From Saprospiraceae bacterium (lineage in GTDB: Bacteria > Bacteroidota > Bacteroidia > Chitinophagales > Saprospiraceae): a stretch of DNA of 64,000 nucleotides. The DNA lies in NCBI GenBank assembly GCA_025055285.1, contig JANWXM010000001.1, forward strand, positions 62,001-126,000, read 5' to 3'. Within the stretch, counting starts at the first letter, position 1, and each line of letters starts with the position of its first letter. Position numbers and translations under genes: made by a program. Below, in pieces: positions 16,649 through 26,506 of this stretch. The notes below the pieces were generated by a model. That model was not told the origin of the DNA, did not search any database, and was given only the letters and a program-made list of their open reading frames with translations.

Positions 16649-16924
16649 GCAGCGACTGCGCTTCAGTATTCTTTTACCTTTGCTTATCCACTTTCGACCG
16701 CATCTGTTGCATTTTCCACCGAACCAACAATCCCTCTAGTTCTCAGCTACGACCAAATTAGGGCTTGCCTACCTTTGCATCTTGTTAGCGCTAAACTACG
16801 AGCTTGTTCCAAACATGTGTTAATTGTTAAAAATATACCTATGTACAGCGAATCCAGAAGAGATTGTGTCTATTTGCAGTCAAAAATTGCACTCAAAGCA
16901 TCTGATTATCTTAATGTGAATAGC
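16649..16924 (+). promoter_or_regulatory. leader with two TACCTTTG elements before the SprB-like gene
   Basis: Two TACCTTTG elements, 16675-16682 and 16770-16777, precede the giant surface-protein gene. The nearer would give a leader of about 140 bases ahead of the ATG at 16925, which includes an AT-rich stretch. I see no clear operator or terminator for hutI here. Confidence 0.4.
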
Positions 16925-19900
16925 ATGCGTAAGTCATTAATCCTTTTGCTACCTTTATATTTATATTTGTGGATATCGGTTTCTCTCGCCCAGACACCGC
17001 AGGTAGTTATTGTTCCGAAGAGTCAAAGCCCAGCGCACAGTCCAGACCTATCTTGTTCTGCAGGAACTTTCACGATAGGTCAACGCATAGGCTTCACGAA
17101 CGACGTGACGCTGGATACTCTCTTCTTGTGCTTTGGTGACTCCGTTCAGATCGTGCACAAGGGCGATGCTATTTTCAATGACCCAAATCCTGCAACACCT
17201 TCGGGTATTGCGTACGCATTCTACAAATGCCCACCTACTAAAACGGGAAGCGATGTAATAGTTCTTTCCGATACTTGCCTCTGGCCTGGAGCATCTTCGG
17301 GCTTCTTTGTTACGAGTGGTCCTCCGACGGGTACCCACTGGTTTTTCAACACAGGTCAGATCCTGAATTCCACGCTCTTTTGTCAAGGTAAGCCATGTCT
17401 AATCCACTTTGCGCCTATCACCATCACTCGATACCCCGATGCGCTAGAGCCAGGTTGCGTAAACGTAGGCGTAAACAACGCCTTTGCTGTGGTCTATCTT
17501 ACACCGATTCAAGTCGTCGGTATTGACACTGCCTTTCAAGGTAATGGGTGCATGGGTAAATTCCGGCCGCGAGGCGGCTTTGCTGAGTGGAATCCATCCG
17601 CCCCTTACAAAATAAGAATATACAGACAAGGGCAACCCGATAAGAAGGCTCTGATCTATACACCTCCTGCACAGTGGCGCCATAACATTGACGTCATTTT
17701 CTCGGTTCCAGAGCCGGGTGTCTACGTCGTAGAAGTCAGCGATGAAAAAAGTTGCCCATTGAGCTTTACTATGAATATGAGCAGATGTAATGCTGGAGCA
17801 AACGCTTTGATAGAGACACCTGACTTGGTGGCTACACAAAACACCATAATATGCGTACCGATCCTAGTAGAGAACTTTACAAATATTTTTGGTACCTCTT
17901 TTTCTATCTCATGGGACACTTCAATGTTTAAATATATTGAAGTAAAAAATCCTCACCCAAACATTGAGCCGTTTAGTAGGGTGGGCAATTTGAATGAAAA
18001 TGATACTCTTGCTGGATTTTTGGGATTTACCTACTCGGAATTTTTAGGTGTAGGCACCTCCATCCCAAATGGAGAACCGATTTTTGAACTTTGCTTGCTA
18101 GCAAAAGGGCCAATTGATTCTTGTACTCAACTTACTTTTGGTAGTTATCCTACGGTTGTCACTGTGGATAAAGCAGCGGGAGTTCAGGTTGCCGTAACTG
18201 CTCTGCCAGGAAAGCTGTGTATAGACTCCATTCCGACGAAGGCTAGCTTCTTCGTAGCAAAACCAAACTGCGATAACACAGCGAGTATTGCCGCTGTCAT
18301 TGAAAGTGGTATACCTCCGTATGTCGTCAGTTGGCAGGCGTGCACTGGAGGACAGAGCAATTTTGTTGTCTCTAAAGTGGCTGACACGATCCTTACCTTG
18401 CCTCTGCCAGAAGGCTGTTGGGAAGTATGTGTGACAGACCAAAATGGCCTTGGCACGAGGGTATGTGATTCGCTGGACATCAGTATCCCAGAACTCGGTG
18501 TAACGCTGTCAGTAGTCCAATTGCCTACTTGCCACGGTAATAAAGACGGCATTTTGCGCGCCGACGTCTCGATCGATGGAGTGCTTGTGCCAAATCCGGG
18601 AAACAACTATACCTTCCAGTGGAACACTGTTCCACCTCAAACAACCCAAATAGTGAGTGGTTTGGGCGCTGGGCAATATCGCGTCACGGTGACAAGTAAA
18701 GCAAACGGATGCACTCAACTTGCTGCCGGCACCCTCAGCCAACCTGCTCCACTTGCACTTAATATCCAAACAACTAATGCCTCCTGCCCTGGTGCGAGCA
18801 ATGGCGTGATCCTGGCTACTGCATCGGGAGGAACACCAGACGCTCAAGGGCGCTATTTGTTTCAATGGGAGTATGCCAACTGCGACTCTATACAGCGCTC
18901 TCCAGATGATTCGTTCAATGGAAATCCCTACAACAGCCTCACAAAGCCAAGCGGTTGCTATTTCGTTACAGTCACTGACGTGAACGGCTGTACTTATGTC
19001 CATCCTACCCCGGTGCGAATCAATAATGCGCGCGACTTTACAGTGAATTTGGTATCTCTTACAAATCCATTGTGCGCTAGTCAACGCAACGGTGCAATTG
19101 AAGTAAGAGCGGTGGCCACACCACCGTTCTCTGATCCGCTCGCAACGTTTTATGCGTTCGTATGGACGCCCATCCCTCCAACTCCGCCAGGACCTTATCC
19201 TCAGGTAAATGTCAACGAGAGCTCTCGCTTGTCGCAGTTGCCCGCTGGCACGTACGAGGTCACGGTTTTAGAGGCTGTATCGGGCTGCTCTGCCAAAGCC
19301 ACGTACACCTTAAAAGATCCCCCGCCGGTAGATGTAACGGTCCTTTCTCAAGCTAATCCATTGTGTACACAGCCCACAGGCGGCCGTATAAAAGTACAGG
19401 CCTCTGGCGGAACAGGCAGCACCTATACCTACAGTTGGAAATCTGACCCGCCGCAAACGTTGCCCGCTCAGGACAGTCTGTCCAACCTAGGACCGGGTAT
19501 TTATACTGTTACTGTGCGCGACGCTAACGGCTGCACCGACTCGGCGACGGTTATTTTGTCTCTACCTGGTCCTCCGTCAATTAATGGAATAGACTCTGTA
19601 CCTGTTGTATGCGGTAACGATGGTTGCCTGCGCGTCATCGCTCCTACTGCGACTTCCTTCATATGGACAAATGCGGCGGGAAATCAAATCGGTACAACAG
19701 CGCAGGTGTGCCAACTCAGCGGTGGGACGTACACGGTCACCATCCGCGATGCTCAAAGTTGCACCAATACGGCAACGATATCGTTAGCTAGCAAGACTCC
19801 TCTCGCTATAACAGATAGCCTCCTCCGACAGCCTACGTGCAACGGCGGTGTTGATGGAAGTATTGCGATCACTGTTCAGGGAGGCAATCCGGGATACATA

Positions 19901-21535
19901 TACAAGTGGTCCAACAACCTGAATACACCAATTATTTTTCCCATTTCAGCTGGCACCTACACAGTAACGATTTCAGATACACGTAATTGCACGTTAGTGC
20001 GCTCTTTTGTACTGCCTGATGCGCCCGCCATTGTACTCCAGTACAATAACGTTCGCCCTGCGCGTTGCCTCGACACCTGTGATGGCGGCGTAGAATTAGT
20101 TGCTTTTTACGCAACCAATCCCCCCACGCGAGTTAACTTTGACTTCGAATGGAAAGATGGTGGAACGGACTCTGTGCGTACGAATTTGTGTGCTGGTTAT
20201 AACACAGTAATCGTGCGCGATCCTCAAAAGGGGTGTTTCCGCATTGATTCTGTGCAAATTGGTGCACCGCCACCGCTCACAGCTGCCTTTGCAAATGACT
20301 CCGTTTCCTGTTTCGGCGGTTCAGACGGTCGTTCTCGGGTCACCGTTAGCGGCGGTAATGGGCAACCGTACTCCTATCTATGGAGCAACGGTCAGACCTC
20401 TCCGACTGCTACAGGGCTATCTGCAGGGCCTATTACGCTGACGGTGACAGATAACCGTGGGTGCCGGCGCGTGTTTAATACGGATGTGCTGCAGCCAGAA
20501 CAAATCCAGATTACCACACCAATCGGCGGCATAGCACCACCCAAATGTTTCGGTGGCAATGATGGTCAGATTACCATCTCCGTAAGCAAGGGCACGCCGC
20601 CATATAAATTTAGTTGGGCTAGCGCTGCCGGTCCAGCCGGTACTACGAATCCGCTGACTAACTTAAAGGCTGGAACCTATACGGTTACCGTTGTAGATAA
20701 CAAAAATTGTTCAGCCACGCAGTTCTTCCTCCTGAACGATCCTCCACCCATCGTAGGCTCCTTCTTGCCAATAGAGCCTATCCGGTGCCACGGTGAAGAG
20801 ACCACTTTATACATAGATACCATCACGGGTGGTGCGGGGGCGCCTTATCAGTATAGCATTGACTTCGGCGTCTACTTAGCGCCTACTTTCCCAATTAGCA
20901 TTGGCGGCGGCAAGCATTACATCACCTATATCGATCGCGTAGGGTGTGAGCGAACAGACTCCTTCTTCGTCTTCGAACCGGCACCTATCGTGGTAAAATT
21001 CGACCCATCAGAGGTGGAAATTCAGCTGGGCGATACGCTTTTCCAACTCATTCCGATCATTACAGGAGCTAATGTCGATACCTTCATATGGAAGCCAGCT
21101 GAACTACTAAGCAATCCAAAAGTATTAGAACCCTATGTACGTACGTTCGAATCGCAGCGATACACACTCACTGTTTTTGATGCGAAAGGGTGTTCGGCTT
21201 CAGGTTCAATCTTAGTAACCATTGATCCGAACCGCAATGTATACATTCCGAATGTCTTTATACCAGGCAATACGCGAGGGCTAAACGATTACTTTACTCC
21301 CTACGTAGGATTAGGGGTAGAGCGGATCAATTTTATGCGCGTCTTTGACCGGTGGGGTAATCTGATGTACGAGCGCACAAATTTCTATCCCAATAACAAC
21401 GACCTAACAGAAGGTTGGGATGGGCGTTACAAGGGCCAGTACGTCCCACCGGGCGTATATGTGTACCTTATTGAGGTAAAATTCCTAGATGGTCGCGTAT
21501 TGCTTTATCGAGGCGACGTGACAGTTTTGCGATAG
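16925..21535 (+). CDS. giant SprB-repeat protein with cohesin-like and CHU_C sorting domains
   Basis: Secreted surface protein (1536 aa). Residues 1-23 are a signal peptide (ending SVSLAQ). About 25-290 is a beta-rich, Cys-containing N-terminal region I do not recognise. About 295-430 resembles the cohesin fold (VPILVENFTNIFGTSFSISW). About 440-1370 holds roughly ten SprB-type repeats with recurring units such as YTVTVRDANGCTDSATV and SGGTGSTYTYSW. About 1438-1536 is a gliding-motility C-terminal (CHU_C) domain, beginning VYIPNVFIPG and containing MRVFDRWGNLMYER and PPGVYVYLIEV, the type B signal of T9SS cargo. A role in adhesion or gliding is inferred. I start at the ATG at 16925; the frame runs upstream to a TTG at 16775 that overlaps a promoter element. 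Confidence 0.9.
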   Translation: MRKSLILLLPLYLYLWISVSLAQTPQVVIVPKSQSPAHSPDLSCSAGTFTIGQRIGFTNDVTLDTLFLCFGDSVQIVHKGDAIFNDPNPATPSGIAYAFYKCPPTKTGSDVIVLSDTCLWPGASSGFFVTSGPPTGTHWFFNTGQILNSTLFCQGKPCLIHFAPITITRYPDALEPGCVNVGVNNAFAVVYLTPIQVVGIDTAFQGNGCMGKFRPRGGFAEWNPSAPYKIRIYRQGQPDKKALIYTPPAQWRHNIDVIFSVPEPGVYVVEVSDEKSCPLSFTMNMSRCNAGANALIETPDLVATQNTIICVPILVENFTNIFGTSFSISWDTSMFKYIEVKNPHPNIEPFSRVGNLNENDTLAGFLGFTYSEFLGVGTSIPNGEPIFELCLLAKGPIDSCTQLTFGSYPTVVTVDKAAGVQVAVTALPGKLCIDSIPTKASFFVAKPNCDNTASIAAVIESGIPPYVVSWQACTGGQSNFVVSKVADTILTLPLPEGCWEVCVTDQNGLGTRVCDSLDISIPELGVTLSVVQLPTCHGNKDGILRADVSIDGVLVPNPGNNYTFQWNTVPPQTTQIVSGLGAGQYRVTVTSKANGCTQLAAGTLSQPAPLALNIQTTNASCPGASNGVILATASGGTPDAQGRYLFQWEYANCDSIQRSPDDSFNGNPYNSLTKPSGCYFVTVTDVNGCTYVHPTPVRINNARDFTVNLVSLTNPLCASQRNGAIEVRAVATPPFSDPLATFYAFVWTPIPPTPPGPYPQVNVNESSRLSQLPAGTYEVTVLEAVSGCSAKATYTLKDPPPVDVTVLSQANPLCTQPTGGRIKVQASGGTGSTYTYSWKSDPPQTLPAQDSLSNLGPGIYTVTVRDANGCTDSATVILSLPGPPSINGIDSVPVVCGNDGCLRVIAPTATSFIWTNAAGNQIGTTAQVCQLSGGTYTVTIRDAQSCTNTATISLASKTPLAITDSLLRQPTCNGGVDGSIAITVQGGNPGYIYKWSNNLNTPIIFPISAGTYTVTISDTRNCTLVRSFVLPDAPAIVLQYNNVRPARCLDTCDGGVELVAFYATNPPTRVNFDFEWKDGGTDSVRTNLCAGYNTVIVRDPQKGCFRIDSVQIGAPPPLTAAFANDSVSCFGGSDGRSRVTVSGGNGQPYSYLWSNGQTSPTATGLSAGPITLTVTDNRGCRRVFNTDVLQPEQIQITTPIGGIAPPKCFGGNDGQITISVSKGTPPYKFSWASAAGPAGTTNPLTNLKAGTYTVTVVDNKNCSATQFFLLNDPPPIVGSFLPIEPIRCHGEETTLYIDTITGGAGAPYQYSIDFGVYLAPTFPISIGGGKHYITYIDRVGCERTDSFFVFEPAPIVVKFDPSEVEIQLGDTLFQLIPIITGANVDTFIWKPAELLSNPKVLEPYVRTFESQRYTLTVFDAKGCSASGSILVTIDPNRNVYIPNVFIPGNTRGLNDYFTPYVGLGVERINFMRVFDRWGNLMYERTNFYPNNNDLTEGWDGRYKGQYVPPGVYVYLIEVKFLDGRVLLYRGDVTVLR

Positions 21536-21561
21536 AGCGACTCTTTACCTTCTCTTGAGCA

Positions 21562-21593
21562 AAGCCCGCCAGCAAGTTTCTGCTGGCGGGCTT
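21562..21593. terminator. strong bidirectional terminator hairpin
   Basis: AAGCCCGCCAGCA and its exact complement TGCTGGCGGGCTT form a 13-bp perfect GC-rich stem with a 6-base loop, flanked by A's on one side and T's on the other. It lies between the convergent SprB-like gene and the permease gene. Confidence 0.85.
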
Positions 21594-21618
21594 AAGCGTC
21601 TTCAAAATCTTGCGCTTT

Positions 21619-23007
21619 TTAAAGCGGCGCGCCTATACGCACTCGTGGGTCAGCCCAAGCATAAAGGACGTCAGCAAGGAACATGCCCACTAAAGTTACG
21701 GCGGCGATAAACATGACCATTGCAAACAATACGGGATAATCGTGCTGGGCAAAGGAGGTTTGCATCTTTACTCCCATACCCGGAAAGTCGAACAAATACT
21801 CTACTACTAGAGAGCCACCGAGAAGGACAGGGAAAAGAAGTCCGAACGTTGTAATGAGGGGAAATAGACCCTCTCGGAAAGCATGTCGCCAAAAGACCGT
21901 TTTCTCGCTTAACCCTTTAGCGCGTGCAGTCCGGATGAAGTCCTTGTCCAAAGCTTCCACCATCCCAGTACGCATCTGAAGGGCAACAACGGCTCCATAA
22001 TGCAGTGCAAGCGTGAGCATAGGCAGCAAGAAGCGATCGGCATTGTCCCAGTACCAATGCCAGAAAGATTTCCCGCTGAGCAGCCAAGGTTCAGCAGCAC
22101 CTCCTCGAATCCAACCCAAACCTATATCCGGGCGGGCAAGCAGCAAGGTCAAAACGCTGCCTATCCAAATGACAGGCATAGCGTACAAAAACAAAACGCC
22201 CATGCGCATACTGCCCTCAAACCAATGCCCTCGCCAACGCGCCATCCAAATACCCCAGGGAACCCCCAACACATAAGCAAAAAGAAGCGCTCCGCCGCTG
22301 ACGAGAAGCGTAGCATAAAACCGAGGTCGTATCTCTGCCACCAATGGATTGCCTGTGACTACAGACACACCAGGGTCACCCTGCAGAAACCCCATTATCC
22401 ATCGATGATAGCGATTGTCCGTCCCATGCCATTGGAGGACAGGCACAAGCGTTTTCCAATGCTGAGGGTGTTGAGCCCAGGTTAGTTGAGCCTGTTTCGC
22501 CAACGTGAGTAGTTGGCGCGCTTGCGCCTTAAAGGCCGTATCTGTCAGGCTCTCCACCCAAGCATCTAGGCTTACTAAAGCCGACTGAGCGCCTTGTGGC
22601 GAGCGTGCGAAACGCAAGGCTACAAGGGCTGCCATAGCCTCTCCGCTCACTCGAGGGCGAAAAGCCATTTGAATTGCTTCAACAGCCTTCCAGTGCCGGT
22701 CAAGAGCAGGCCAATTCCCCCATCGCCGTAGAATTTGCCTCAAATGCTCTCGCATTTCGATCGGCAGTATGCGATGCAAAGTGTCTGGCTGAGCCATGCT
22801 GCGCAGCGAAAAGTAAAAGACAGGTTTGTCTAGGCCTAGATGCCGTGCCTGAGCTATGTATGCTGCAGGTTGTGTGTCATAATCGTAAGTAATCGGATCC
22901 CCACTTGTACAATAACTCAAAGAAAAAGTGGCCAATGAAACAATAAATAACGTCGCTATACTGAACAACAAGCGACGAAACAGATAGAGCAGCATACCTT
23001 CGCGCAT
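21619..23007 (-). CDS. DppB/OppB-type ABC transporter permease with long insert
   Basis: Inner-membrane permease of the dipeptide/oligopeptide/nickel ABC family (462 aa, against about 310-340 for typical DppB). The first membrane segment (about 8-28) and the family motif near CTSGDPITYDY are present. Then comes an enlarged, helical, Trp- and Gln-rich region up to about 225 before the transmembrane core (about 235-455). The EAA loop (RTARAKGLSEKTVFWRHAFREG) that contacts the ATPase is intact. Its start overlaps the rodA stop (TAATG). No second permease, ATPase or binding protein is nearby, so its partners are encoded elsewhere. Substrate unknown, peptides most likely. Confidence 0.88.
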   Translation of the reverse strand: MREGMLLYLFRRLLFSIATLFIVSLATFSLSYCTSGDPITYDYDTQPAAYIAQARHLGLDKPVFYFSLRSMAQPDTLHRILPIEMREHLRQILRRWGNWPALDRHWKAVEAIQMAFRPRVSGEAMAALVALRFARSPQGAQSALVSLDAWVESLTDTAFKAQARQLLTLAKQAQLTWAQHPQHWKTLVPVLQWHGTDNRYHRWIMGFLQGDPGVSVVTGNPLVAEIRPRFYATLLVSGGALLFAYVLGVPWGIWMARWRGHWFEGSMRMGVLFLYAMPVIWIGSVLTLLLARPDIGLGWIRGGAAEPWLLSGKSFWHWYWDNADRFLLPMLTLALHYGAVVALQMRTGMVEALDKDFIRTARAKGLSEKTVFWRHAFREGLFPLITTFGLLFPVLLGGSLVVEYLFDFPGMGVKMQTSFAQHDYPVLFAMVMFIAAVTLVGMFLADVLYAWADPRVRIGAPL

Positions 23008-24500
23008 TAGGCCAAATTGCGGCGACTATCCAACTTGAGCAATACCCCAACCATCAATGTAAATCCAATGAGCGATGAACCGCCCGCACTAATGAACGGC
23101 AGTGGAATGCCAATGATCGGAAAAAGGCCCATGGTCATCCCTAAATTGATGACTACATGAACGAAAATAATCCCTGCTACACTGTAGGCATAAATCCGTG
23201 AAAAATTGGAGCGCTGTCGTTCAGCAATTTGAGTGATTCGATGAAGGAGGGTAAAGAATAGCCCTATAATACCGGCCACGCCGACAAAGCCTTGCTCTTC
23301 GCCAATGGTACAAAAAATGAAATCTGTGCTTTGCTCAGGGACATATTTCAGCTTAGTCATATTCCCTTCGAAAAGCCCTTTCCCCCAAAAACCACCAGAT
23401 CCAATAGCCATTTGCGAGTGCAGCAGATTGTAGGCAGACCCACGAGCGTCAGCTGCCGCCTCTGAAGGATTGAGCCACAATCGAATGCGTTGTTGCTGAT
23501 GCGCTGGAAGTGCAGAATACGCAAAACCTGACAGAAAAGCCATCCCGCAAGAGAGCAGCGTAACGAGCGCAATGAAATACAAACGGCGCTGAATGAGTAA
23601 ATTTTTCTTCCAAAAATTTTTGAAAAATACAACAAGCCAAAATCCGATTGCAAGAGCAGGCCCTAGCCCTTGGCCTACTACCTGAGACGAAAAATCGCTT
23701 TTCAAAGAGGCAAACCAAGCCTGCCCCCATAACCACCTCACAAGATCTTCCGCCCAGTAAGCCGTCAGGCCTATTGCCAGCAAGGCTAGCCACCACGGAT
23801 GCGACATCCGGTGGATCCACGCTATTCGGCCGGCACTAATTAGAAGCACTACCACAGACACTTTGATGGGAGAATAAATTAACCCCAGGATAATCATTAG
23901 GGCCGAGCCAAAACTAAAGGCATACCAAGCTCCCGGTAAACCCTCTCGATATAAAACCAACAAAAACGAAAAGAAAACAAGAGCAGAGCCAGTATCCTTT
24001 TGCAACAAAATGATGAAGGCTGGTATTAAGAATAGGGCAAAGGCTATTAGGCGAGTTCGCGTCTCGCGCAGCGTAACGCCTGTGCCGCTGAGATAACTGG
24101 CCATGGCAAGGCAAGTGCTGAATTTCACGAACTCCGAGGGCTGAAATGAGAATGGTCCAAATTGGTACCACGCCGTTGCGCCATTTACCTCTCGGCCAAA
24201 GACTAAAGTGCCCGACAAAACGACCAAAGATATCAGGTAAATCGGAATACCGAAGGTTCGCCAAAAGCTCCAATCAGACATTTGAATGAAAAACATCAAT
24301 ACCATGCACAACACGACGAACAGCAACTGTTTGCCTGCTACTGAGTTTATGGTGAAGATCGTCGTCGTGTAAGCAGATCCCGTAGAATATATCATGAGCC
24401 ATCCAATAGCTACCAGCGCCAAATAGCATACCAGTAGGACGTAGTCTAGCTCTCCGACGAAAGTCGCCGTGCGCCGAAAATCTCCCCGCAGATTGCCCAT
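23007..24500 (-). CDS. rodA: RodA, SEDS peptidoglycan glycosyltransferase
   Basis: Polytopic SEDS protein (497 aa, about ten to twelve membrane segments), the peptidoglycan polymerase of the elongation complex, normally working with PBP2. Family motifs include QPSEFVKFS, KDTGSALVFF, EQSTDFIFCTIGEEQGF and the C-terminal IPLPFISAGGSSLI. I start at the ATG at 24500; the frame continues to a TTG at 24551 that would overlap the dehydratase stop. The stop overlaps the permease start as TAATG. Unlike many genomes, mreBCD and mrdA are not adjacent. FtsW is the alternative, but IPLPFISAGGSS and the lack of division genes favour RodA. Confidence 0.9.
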   Translation of the reverse strand: MGNLRGDFRRTATFVGELDYVLLVCYLALVAIGWLMIYSTGSAYTTTIFTINSVAGKQLLFVVLCMVLMFFIQMSDWSFWRTFGIPIYLISLVVLSGTLVFGREVNGATAWYQFGPFSFQPSEFVKFSTCLAMASYLSGTGVTLRETRTRLIAFALFLIPAFIILLQKDTGSALVFFSFLLVLYREGLPGAWYAFSFGSALMIILGLIYSPIKVSVVVLLISAGRIAWIHRMSHPWWLALLAIGLTAYWAEDLVRWLWGQAWFASLKSDFSSQVVGQGLGPALAIGFWLVVFFKNFWKKNLLIQRRLYFIALVTLLSCGMAFLSGFAYSALPAHQQQRIRLWLNPSEAAADARGSAYNLLHSQMAIGSGGFWGKGLFEGNMTKLKYVPEQSTDFIFCTIGEEQGFVGVAGIIGLFFTLLHRITQIAERQRSNFSRIYAYSVAGIIFVHVVINLGMTMGLFPIIGIPLPFISAGGSSLIGFTLMVGVLLKLDSRRNLA

Positions 24501-24547
24501 GAAGATGATGGGTAGATAAGTGAATACAAGAGCAAAAATAACAGCCT

Positions 24548-25510
24548 TCAACTAAACCAACCGCCAAAACGGCTTAAATCCACGTTTCCTCCAGAAAAAA
24601 TAACACCTACGCGCTTGCCTGCAAAAACCTCAGGGTGTTTTAAAACTGCCGCTAAGGGCACGACTCCGCTAGGTTCTACAACTATTTTCATGCGCTCATA
24701 AACCAGACGCAATGCGGCGAGAATTTCATCGTCGCTTACAGTAAGGATGTCTTGGACATGTTGAGAAAGGATGCGTAGGGTCCGTTCGCTTAGGGTAGTG
24801 AGCAGGCCGTCAGCAATAGTTTGGATGTAAGGCGCCTTTTCTATACGTCCCGAGCGAAGGCTCAACACAGCATCAGCAGCCCCCTGCGGTTCAGCACCAT
24901 ACACTAATGTCTTCGGAGCTAAATAATGAGTGCTCAAGCAAGTACCTGACAATAAGCCTCCCCCTCCTACAGGAGCGATAACTATTTGCAAATCCGGAAC
25001 GTCTTCAAGGAATTCTTTTGCGCAGGTAGCTTGGCCGCAAATGACGCGGTCATCGTCGTAAGGATGAATGAATGCTGCCCCAGTGCGGGCGACAATTTCC
25101 TGTAAAGTAGCCTCCCGCGCTGCTTGGTTAGGAGCACAGAAGGTAATTTCTGCGCCATAGCTGCGCACAGCATTAACCTTCACAGCAGGAGAATTTTCTG
25201 GCATGACGATGTACGCTTTCACCCCCAGTTGGCGCGCCGCATAAGCTACGGCTTGGGCGTGATTTCCCGAAGAATGAGTAGCTAAGCCTCGCCCAATGGC
25301 CTGCGACGGCAAACTCAGGGCGGCATTCATGCCGCCTCGGATTTTAAAAGCACCGACCTTCTGAAAATTCTCGCATTTAAAAAATAAAGAGCACCCTGCT
25401 AAAACATTCAAGTTATGGCACGTTAGCACTGGGGTTCGATGAATGTACGGCGCAATCTGTTGATGAGCCGCCTGAATGTCAGACCAACAAAGGGGAGTGT
25501 AACTACTCAT
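24548..25510 (-). CDS. threonine/serine dehydratase (PLP fold type II)
   Basis: PLP enzyme (320 aa) that most likely deaminates threonine to 2-oxobutanoate or serine to pyruvate. Lys56 in VGAFKIRGG forms the Schiff base, SSGNHAQA binds substrate, and the glycine loop PVGGGGLLSG holds the PLP phosphate. There is no C-terminal ACT regulatory domain, so it resembles the catabolic threonine dehydratase/serine racemase branch rather than biosynthetic IlvA. Its ATG overlaps the deformylase stop as TAATG at 25508-25512, suggesting coupled translation in a run with def and ruvX. Racemase activity cannot be excluded. Confidence 0.9.
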   Translation of the reverse strand: MSSYTPLCWSDIQAAHQQIAPYIHRTPVLTCHNLNVLAGCSLFFKCENFQKVGAFKIRGGMNAALSLPSQAIGRGLATHSSGNHAQAVAYAARQLGVKAYIVMPENSPAVKVNAVRSYGAEITFCAPNQAAREATLQEIVARTGAAFIHPYDDDRVICGQATCAKEFLEDVPDLQIVIAPVGGGGLLSGTCLSTHYLAPKTLVYGAEPQGAADAVLSLRSGRIEKAPYIQTIADGLLTTLSERTLRILSQHVQDILTVSDDEILAALRLVYERMKIVVEPSGVVPLAAVLKHPEVFAGKRVGVIFSGGNVDLSRFGGWFS

Positions 25511-26082
25511 TAGCGAAGAGGAGCAGCAAAGCGCATTTTATAATTTACTTGAACGCGCCCACAGCGAATGTCTTCTAACTTGCGCTGAATGAGGCGCTTT
25601 TTAAGCGGTTTTAATCGTTCCGTAAACAATACGCCTTCGATATGGTCATATTCATGCTGGATGACTCGGGCGTTGATACCTGAGAATGTTTCTTCGAATT
25701 CGCGAAAATTTTCATCCTGGTAGCGCAGCCGAATTAGCGACGGTCGTTCTACTTCGCCGCGAATGTGCGGAATGCTCAAGCAGCCCTCCTCAAAAGACCA
25801 CACTGGCCCTTCTTCTCCCAGCCTCTGGGCGTTGATAAACACCTTTTTTATCCCTGGCTCTTGCAGCTCATTTTCTTCATTGGGTTTGAAATGCGTAGTA
25901 TCCACCACGAACAGGCGAATCGAAAGACCCACTTGCGGAGCGGCTAACCCTACGCCCTCCGCATGATACATCGTCTCCCACATATTTGCGATTAGTTCCT
26001 CCAAACCCGAGTAGTCGGGACCTATCGGTGCGGCCACTTTTTTCAACACAGGCTGACCATAGGCGTATATGGGCAAAATCAT
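25510..26082 (-). CDS. def: peptide deformylase
   Basis: Removes the formyl group from the initiator Met of new proteins (190 aa). All three family motifs are present: GVGLAAPQVG (43-52), EEGCLSIP with metal ligand Cys101, and QHEYDHIEG with His143, catalytic Glu144 and His147. Its start overlaps the ruvX stop by four bases (ATGA) and its stop overlaps the dehydratase start. Length and motifs fit a functional enzyme. Confidence 0.97.
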   Translation of the reverse strand: MILPIYAYGQPVLKKVAAPIGPDYSGLEELIANMWETMYHAEGVGLAAPQVGLSIRLFVVDTTHFKPNEENELQEPGIKKVFINAQRLGEEGPVWSFEEGCLSIPHIRGEVERPSLIRLRYQDENFREFEETFSGINARVIQHEYDHIEGVLFTERLKPLKKRLIQRKLEDIRCGRVQVNYKMRFAAPLR

Positions 26083-26504
26083 AGCGTGTTCCAGTAGTGC
26101 TCTTGCATGAATTGTTCGAGAATGAGTGCTGCGGCAATTTTGTCTACTAGAGCTTTGTCGCGCCGCTTTTTCTTTCGGGCGCCGCTGTCTAGCAGGATGC
26201 GTTTAGCCTCGTTGGAGGTATAGCGCTCGTCCTGGCGGAAGACAGGCTTATCGGGAAATTGTTTGCGGAGTTGTTGAGCAAAGGCGTCCGCTTGGGCGGC
26301 AAGCTGAGCCGGATTGCCGTCAGGATAGAGCGGAAGACCGACGACAAAGCCCTCTACGGGTTCTTTTTCACAATAGGATTTCAGGAAGGTTATTACTTCC
26401 GAAGTAGGAAGCGTGGTGAGGCCGCTGGCAATGATCTTCAGCGGATCGGTTACGGCAATACCTGTTCGTTTCAAACCAAAGTCAATTGCAACGATGCGAC
26501 CCAT
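26079..26504 (-). CDS. ruvX: RuvX/YqgF Holliday junction resolvase-like protein
   Basis: RNase H-fold protein of 141 aa, the YqgF/RuvX family linked to 16S rRNA precursor processing and recombination. Signature parts are VAIDFGLKRTGIAVTDP at the N-terminus, FVVGLPLYPDG, DERYTSNEAKRIL and DKIAAALILEQFM with the catalytic acid residues. It overlaps def by four bases and follows the DUF2723 gene after two bases, so 29578 to 21619 may be one long transcript. Confidence 0.93.
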   Translation of the reverse strand: MGRIVAIDFGLKRTGIAVTDPLKIIASGLTTLPTSEVITFLKSYCEKEPVEGFVVGLPLYPDGNPAQLAAQADAFAQQLRKQFPDKPVFRQDERYTSNEAKRILLDSGARKKKRRDKALVDKIAAALILEQFMQEHYWNTL

Positions 26505-26506
26505 AA

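Noticed and set aside
16775-16924. Upstream TTG start for the SprB-like gene
   Set aside because: It begins inside a TACCTTTG promoter element, and the signal peptide begins at the ATG at 16925.
18509-19084. Long antisense ORF (191 codons) inside the SprB-like gene
   Set aside because: It is opposite the repeat-rich surface protein; such open frames are expected from its composition, and the translation resembles no protein family.
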